From the NCBI RefSeq assembly GCF_954871325.1, contig NC_088775.1, forward strand, positions 45,113,561 to 45,177,560: DNA of 64,000 bases, written 5' to 3'. The stretch comes from Gordionus sp. m RMFG-2023 (lineage: Eukaryota > Nematomorpha > Gordioida > Chordodea > Parachordodidae). The notes under the pieces were generated by a model. It ran no database searches and had not been told where the DNA came from. It saw nothing but the letters and a program-made list of their open reading frames with translations. Every line of letters starts with the position of its first letter. Position 1 is the first letter of the stretch. Shown here one piece after another: positions 58,781 through 64,000 of this stretch. A program made the translations under genes and the position numbers.

Positions 58781-60174
58781 TATAATTACCCCTCACTCCC
58801 TAAATATAAACGATCCAAAATTATTCTATATAACCCATTCAAGCTCAATATTGCCGAATTCAGGATATTATCAAATGTACTTATCTTCTAAAATTTGAAC
58901 AATACATGTTTAAAAAATAGCGATAAAAGTAAACAAATCCGATCAGAAATTTCGTATCTAATTCTAAACTAGTATAGTATAGCCGGAAATAATCCCTCGG
59001 CTAACCAACTAATAACTCATTTTAATCCTATTTTTTGGTATTTCTAAGCCCTAGGTGTTCCGATTAAAAAATTTTTAACCCTAAGCTGAGTTGCCTGCAG
59101 AAACTATAAAAAGTGTAAATTGATTTTATATATTTTTACTTTAGAATCAGGAGAAAAGATGACCCCGGGTCTGTGCTAGGGGTTCGTGCTCATAGCTGGT
59201 TTGGTCTATATTTAGACCCAAACCCCGGGTCTGGGTTTTACACAACCAACCAATTAACAACACTACCCACTGGTGATTTTTCTGAAACCAACTTTTAGCC
59301 ACATTAAAGTTGGCTTAGGAAAGAAAGTATGGTTAATGATAGATAGAATGAGTTATAGCATATAAAAAAATTGTTCAATCAAATTTGGTGTGGAAATTTG
59401 TATAAAATAATGGACAATTTTCATATAAATTGGACCATATTCTAAACTAACCTCTAATTTATAACTGCTTAATAATAAATAATGTCCAAAGCATTAAATT
59501 TTTAATAATTAAAAAAATTGCCCATTTTGATTAACTTATTGCCCAAATAATATTTCCATTATAGTGCAAACATATTTTTTCTGAGAATTCACCTATAAAT
59601 CGAGTTCGTAGAAAAGAATTCCTAAATTTTAGTTTATTTATAAGTTTGGAAAAATTGTATACATATTTTATATCCCGAAGATAAAAAATCAAAAATATAA
59701 TTTTAAGTTGAAAAATTGCTAATTCTATATAATAATTGCATAAATAATAGGTATATGAAAAATCAAAAATTTTTCAAAATTTAATTTCAACTGGTAATTT
59801 ATTAAATTTTACTCAGCGATTTTTATATAAGATGACATCTAAATATTATATAATGCTTGAAAATAATTTAATATATTTAATTTCTAATAAATTATTTAAA
59901 TTAAAGATTTGATATAAATTATATGAATAAGCCATAAATTATAATTTTGTTTTTGGATAAGTAATAAAATTCATCCCCATTAATTAACTCATAAAAAAAC
60001 ACATGATAGATAATACAATATAATTATGGAAATTCCTGGAAAATTAGACTACCTTAATAATATTTATTGCTGGGATTACTGTTAACTCGAAATTTAAATT
60101 ATTATTTATGTATAGCATTTGTTTGTTTTTAGTGATAGATAAAATGCTATGTTATGAGCATGTAATATTTATAT
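58781..60174. other. AT-rich gap with a GC-rich patch
   Basis: At 59160-59265 a patch with two ccccgggtctg motifs ends ccaattaacaacacta, an inverted TAGTGTTGTTAATTGG resembling a BED-type hAT terminus. Its partner end is not found. Nothing else is recognised. Confidence 0.4.
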
Positions 60175-60592
60175 CAGGGTTGTGCATTAGACCGGTCAAA
60201 TACGATTCGGTCAATTAACCAAAATTAGACCGGTCAAATTCAAATAAATGTTTTTAACGCCATTATTAACTTTATATAAATTATATGAATCTATGTAATA
60301 TTAAATTTCACAATATTTTTTTAATTCATTCCATAGTTGTTTCGCCCTCAGTAGCAGAGTCTTGTTCCGATTCATACTCAGTATCATTATTTTCTCTAAT
60401 ATTTTTAATCAATCTTAAATTATGTATACTTTTACCAATTTTCCTGTCGTAGAAGTCTTCAATCGATTTCTGTTTTTCGTATGAATATTTTCCCAAACCG
60501 ACCAATTTCTTTCTGATAAAGAAGTCGAACTAGGAAATGTTGGTAAAATATTAGCTACTTCTCTTAATGGAGTATTACAAATTACATTTTGT
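60175..60592 (-). mobile_element. hAT fragment with C-terminal domain
   Basis: It starts CAGGGTTGTGCATTAGACCG, a hAT-like terminus with three gaccggtcaa repeats inside. On the minus strand NILPTFPSSTSLSERNWSVW and ENIHTKNRNRLKT are the hAT C-terminal dimerisation block (SSA.sERnWS.f..IH.k.RNRL). It is cut at about 60592 by the start of another hAT. Confidence 0.75.
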
Positions 60593-61130
60593 ATTGCTGT
60601 AAACGTTACTACAAAAAAGTAACGCGTTACTGTTACTCGTTACCTTTTTTTATAAAGGAACGCGCTTTACTGACTATTCAGTAAAGTAACAGTTTACTCG
60701 TTACTTAAAAAATTAAATATTATATATAAAAAAATATTTATTTCTACAATATATAATATAAATAAAACTATACAAAAAGAATATATAATACGATAATATC
60801 TTTTTGTAACAATTATTTATTTATTTTTAATAATAATTGATTTTCAAAATTTTAATCAGATAAACAAGAGCGCTTAGCACATTCAATTGGCGAAGAGGAT
60901 GGATGTGTTGTATTATATTTAACAAATAAAAATTTTAATTCGGGGAATTTATTAAGAATATTTAAAGAATTATCTTTATTTTGAAAATGCGTAATAGATC
61001 ATCTTCACAAGGATCTTCATTCATTTCCTCATCGATATTTTTTATCTTTATCAGAAATTTTCTGGTATGTATGTTTGGATAAAGGAATTACGTCTGCTCT
61101 TCCTTTTGTAACATTTTGATGTTTTTCTAA
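60592..61130 (-). mobile_element. hAT fragment (TGTAAACGTTAC type)
   Basis: It starts attgctgtaaacgttac and continues with repeats of aagtaacgcgttactg, the subterminal pattern of a family related to the hAT at 51459. On the minus strand LFVKYNTTHPSSSPIE is a decayed dimerisation block. The far end is not found before the LTR at 61152. Confidence 0.6.
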
Positions 61131-61699
61131 GGATTGAGTGATTAAAACCGTTGTCAAATAAAGAAAGGTTAGAACTAAAATGATACTAAATCAGACTAAT
61201 ATCCTCGATTATATATACTTTTCTATAATATTCGTCAAATAAAGAAAGGTTCAGGCGCGTAACCAATGGGGGGGAAAGGGGGAAACTTCCCCCCCCCCCA
61301 TCGCAAATTTAGCTGTTTTCTTAAATATCATTTTAAGCTAATAAATTTTACACTCTACCCCCTCACCCCCCCCCCCCCCCAATCAAAATTTTACAAATAT
61401 TTGAATAACAATTTTCCAACATAAATCTTATTTTTTATAAATATATTTTATTAAAATTTCCTTTCCTTGTGAGTACATTAACATTATTCAAAAATATTAA
61501 TAAAATGGAAAAATTTTAAGTCAAAGAGATTGAAATCAAATGGTATTTTAGTTTATTATTATATATAATTATTTTATTAAATTCAAAATTATTAGTAAGT
61601 TAGAATTAATAAGTATTTTTAATATTAATTATTAATAAATATCTATAATTTTTTAAATATTTTATTTTTATTTCGATTTTGTAGAACAGAAGAAATAGA

Positions 61700-62370
61700 A
61701 ATACAAAAGTTAAATAAGGCTGAGCATGAAAAAAAGTAATGTGTCGTCAGAAGCGATATCATTATTGAATTCAATTGATCAATCAGAGTTTATCATTGCT
61801 GCTAGTTGCATCAATAAATTAGATTCCTAAGAATATTATAAAATATCTACTTTCATCCCATTCTTAGATACTTTTTGCAAATAAAAGTACGGTTTTTAGA
61901 TAAAAAACAAGTCTTTAGCAATCTTCAAGTTTTAATACCCAAAGATCCATCTTGGTTTTCTAATGCCACTATTGGTAAAATTAAATATTTAGCAAAATTT
62001 TATTCCTATGATATTGATACTGAAATAAATTTAATTAGTGAATTCGAATTGTGGTATAAATATTTACTACGTTTAGCTATTTTACCTGAGCATGCTATTG
62101 ATGCGCTCAATCGGTGTAGAAAAACCTTGGCTCAAATTCCTAATATTTTGAAGTTGTTTTATATTCTACCATGTTTGCCTATTATAACAGGTACGAATGT
62201 AAGGACTTTCCAACTTAAGAAGGTTGAAAACATACTTATGAAGTACTACTTCCGAATCTCGGCTAAATGGGTTAGCTCTGTTAAATATCCACAGAGATTT
62301 GGTTCCAACGACAAACAAAATTCTTGATAAATTGGCAACATTCTCACGAAAATTAAAAATCACATTATAA
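61700..62370 (+). pseudogene. ZMYM-type hAT transposase, C-terminal part
   Basis: Plus strand. An early block reads YYKISTFIPFLDTF (about 61828-61872). The open stretch 61875-62327 has LISEFELWYKYLL and LKLFYILPCLPIITGTNVRT. The end continues in another frame as LALLNIHRDLVPTTNKILDK (62272 onward), stopping at TAA 62368-62370. LALLNIHRD is the characteristic end of ZMYM/TTF-type hAT transposases. At least two frame changes and two early stops are present, and the N-terminal half is missing. Confidence 0.88.
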
Positions 62371-62467
62371 TTATAGTATTTAATAGAAAACTTTGTATAA
62401 TACTGTATTTGATAAGAAGTTTAAAAAAACTTGTTTTTTAAATTATTTTCTAGTCAAATTTTATAGT

Positions 62468-62682
62468 TTTGTTAAACGCCTCGTTTTGAACCGATTTTTA
62501 AAAACGGCTAACTCAATTATTTATCCAGGAAAATATTATGCAAGCCTGAAAATTTTGCTCATAGAAGAAGCAAAGGTCTAGACATATAGTATAGAAATTT
62601 CGAGGCTTAGTTAATATTTTTCTGACGAAAATATTGAGTTAGCCGTTTTTAAAAATCGGCTCAAAACGAGCCGTTTAACAAC
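62468..62682. mobile_element. Small foldback MITE within the hAT
   Basis: A 46-bp inverted repeat: gttaaacgcctcgttttgaa and ccgatttttaaaaacggcta on the left, mirrored at 62634-62679. The arms surround about 115 bp. The ends resemble GTTGTTAAAC of the BED-type hATs, so it is probably their miniature derivative. No target duplication was established. Confidence 0.75.
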
Positions 62683-63582
62683 ATTAATATTTTATACACA
62701 CTACTATTAATATTTTCAATAAAAAAATTATATTATACTAATATTGTATGAGAATTTAAGTTAAGGGTAGCTTTAAAGCAAATTTTATAAAAAAATGACA
62801 TTAAAATTTATTTCAACTTTACATTTAAAATACTTTATTAAATATAATATACCTAACTAAAAATAATAAAAAAATAGGCTTGTAATATCCATTAGCACGA
62901 ATTAGTAAATAATAGTTACAAATATAAATATAATTATTATTAAATTATGAATAATTTAATGGAATAGCTAAAACATAAGACAAGGCCGAAGGCCGGGGGC
63001 AAGCTGGCCGAAGGCCAGATAAGGGGGGTTTGGGGGCGAAGCCCCCAAAAAATTTTTTCCCACCCCATAAGAAAATCCTGGATACGCCACTGGAAAGGTT
63101 AGAACTAAAATGATACTAAATCAGACTAATATCCTCGATTATATATACTTTTCTATAATATTCGTCAAATCAAGAAAGGTTAGAACTAAAATGATACTAA
63201 ATCTTTATTAAATAATAAGATAAAAACATAATTAAAATAAATTAATATAAATTAAAATTAAAAATTAAAGATTAAATTAAGTTCGTAAAATCATAATTTA
63301 ATCCCTTATTCAAAATTATAACATTATCAAATTAACAAAATTATAAAAGTAAAAATAATAAAAAAAAATAAAATATAAAATACAACAAAGTTAATAATTA
63401 TAAAAGATCATTTTGTATGGTAAAAATTGGCCTTTTTATACTTTTTCAATCTTCTTTATAACTAATATTCATAACTATTCAAATATAATATTTTTATCAC
63501 GCGTTATAATAATAAATCTAAAAGAATTCTTTATGCAAATTAAATATAAAGTACAAATTTAACTAATCTAAAATTTACAACA

Positions 63583-64000
63583 CCTCCCTACTTAAATTAG
63601 ACCCAACATTCCGCGAATAATCAATCTTCTTTCGATCTCGACTTATTCTTCTTAATCTTTGCTGTCTTCTAAGTTCTAACGAAGGCTGACTCTTGTCTGT
63701 ATTCTTAGTTTCGAACGACCGTTTGTATCCGATTGTTGCTTGAAATTTTTAAATTCTATCTTCTGTCGCTTGTCACCCTGTGCAACGATCAGCTTTTTAT
63801 CTCTGTAGGCCACTGACGAACTTGATACACGCCTGTCTTCCACTATCCACGATTGATGAACGATTATCGATGACATCCAGTTTCTTTTTCATCTCTTGTT
63901 TTTTGCTAGTCTGTCTTAATTTTTTTACAATTTATCGTAGCTTGTTTTCTATCATTCTCTTGTAATCCACGATTAGCTCTTTATCTCGATAAACAATAGA
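63583..64000 (-). pseudogene. Polyprotein tail of an LTR retrotransposon (runs off the window)
   Basis: A fossil part. On the minus strand the last segment reads SLELRRQQRLRRISRDRKKI, then DYSRNVGSNLSREVL, directly before the purine tract and LTR. Basic Arg-rich tails in this position are common in Gypsy-type polyproteins. The main domains lie outside the window, so the family is a guess. Confidence 0.55.

Larger units (their letters stand above)
61252..63092 (+). mobile_element. hAT transposon (ZMYM/TTF type), decayed
   Basis: Ends CAGGCGCGTAACCAATGGGG and, inverted, CAGTGGCGTATCCAGGATTT. Perfect 8-bp duplication GAAAGGTT (61244-61251 and 63093-63100). It is 1841 bp long. Poly-C runs of 13 and 14 lie near the left end, and near the right end is a GC-rich palindromic block ggccgaaggccggg...gggggcgaagccccc, shared with the MITE at 14265. 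It encodes the C-terminal part of a transposase on the plus strand. A small foldback has inserted at 62468-62682. Confidence 0.92.
61152..63200. repeat. 96-bp tandem repeat split by a hAT
   Basis: The unit gaaaggttagaactaaaatg, then atactaaatcagactaatat and ctcgattatatatacttttc, occurs complete before the hAT (61158-61250) and again directly after it (63093-63180), with part of a third copy. The hAT entered at the gaaaggtt of the second unit. Confidence 0.85.
61152..63582 (-). repeat. LTR (3' LTR) of a retrotransposon, carrying a hAT insertion
   Basis: A fossil part. On the plus strand it starts TGTCAAATAAAG and ends ATTTACAACA, i.e. TG...CA. It abuts a purine tract (tagggagg on the minus strand) that leads into the polyprotein tail at 63583. 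It contains 2-3 copies of a roughly 96-bp tandem unit (61152-61250 and 63093-63200) and a 1.84-kb hAT. The LTR itself is therefore about 0.6 kb. The rest of the retrotransposon lies beyond the window, so whether it is whole cannot be judged. Confidence 0.7.

Noticed and set aside
2001-63000. Reassigned UGA as tryptophan
   Set aside because: TGA occurs where relatives have W in LINE copy 1 and in the hAT at 9363. However, TGG is used for W throughout the longest open frames, TAA and TAG interrupt the same kinds of relics, and these copies are dead. Decay explains it.

Overview
The window is very AT-rich eukaryotic DNA, almost certainly from an animal with a repeat-dominated genome. There are no operons or ribosome binding sites, the introns are short and follow GT-AG, and the mobile elements are of kinds typical of invertebrate genomes. 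The clearest host gene is a spliced homologue of ubiquitin-like protein 3 (UBL3) at 44.2-45.2 kb. Just upstream, on the other strand, two phase-compatible candidate exons (35.6-36.0 kb) may begin a second host gene. No species can be named from the sequence alone.

Nearly everything else is transposable elements, many datable relative to each other by nesting and by exact target-site duplications (TSDs). 0-6 kb: a decayed LINE with a restriction-like endonuclease (RLE), split by a ZMYM-type hAT. 6.6-7.6 kb: a tandem repeat with a GACAATTGTC core, split by a MITE. 9.2-11.3 kb: an LTR relict split by a BED-type hAT. 11.6-19.1 kb: a broken Gypsy retrotransposon carrying a 397-bp hAT MITE. 21.8-27.2 kb: a FLYWCH-type Mutator-like element (MULE) whose two ends are inverted copies more than 2 kb long that include transposase coding sequence, bounded by a perfect 9-bp TSD. 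27.2-28.7 kb: a deleted hAT carrying a MITE. 32.0-34.3 kb: a hAT fragment and a shortened piggyBac. 34.6-35.5 kb: a non-autonomous Helitron carrying a tRNA-like promoter sequence.

36.2-43.9 kb holds a nest three levels deep made of four elements: a MITE, inside it an inverted-arm hAT, and inside that a short LTR element and another hAT. All four TSDs are exact. Removing the nest would leave the two candidate host genes divergent and less than 0.5 kb apart. 46.4-53.3 kb holds a decayed Gypsy-like relict, a GAGCC-rich tandem array, a 2-kb inverted-repeat element with a 9-bp TSD, and a further hAT. 53.6-56.6 kb is a second copy of the RLE LINE, flanked on both sides by the GACAATTGTC tandem repeat. 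57.7-58.8 kb is a roughly 1.1-kb palindrome. 60.2-64.0 kb holds hAT fragments and the 3' end of an LTR retrotransposon (an LTR with a hAT inserted, then the tail of its polyprotein) that runs off the window.

The most unusual pattern is architectural. Several DNA transposons of unrelated superfamilies (MULE, hAT, a GGCGC-rich element, a palindromic foldback) have become palindromes with arms of 0.5-2 kb. In two of them the arms contain transposase sequence.
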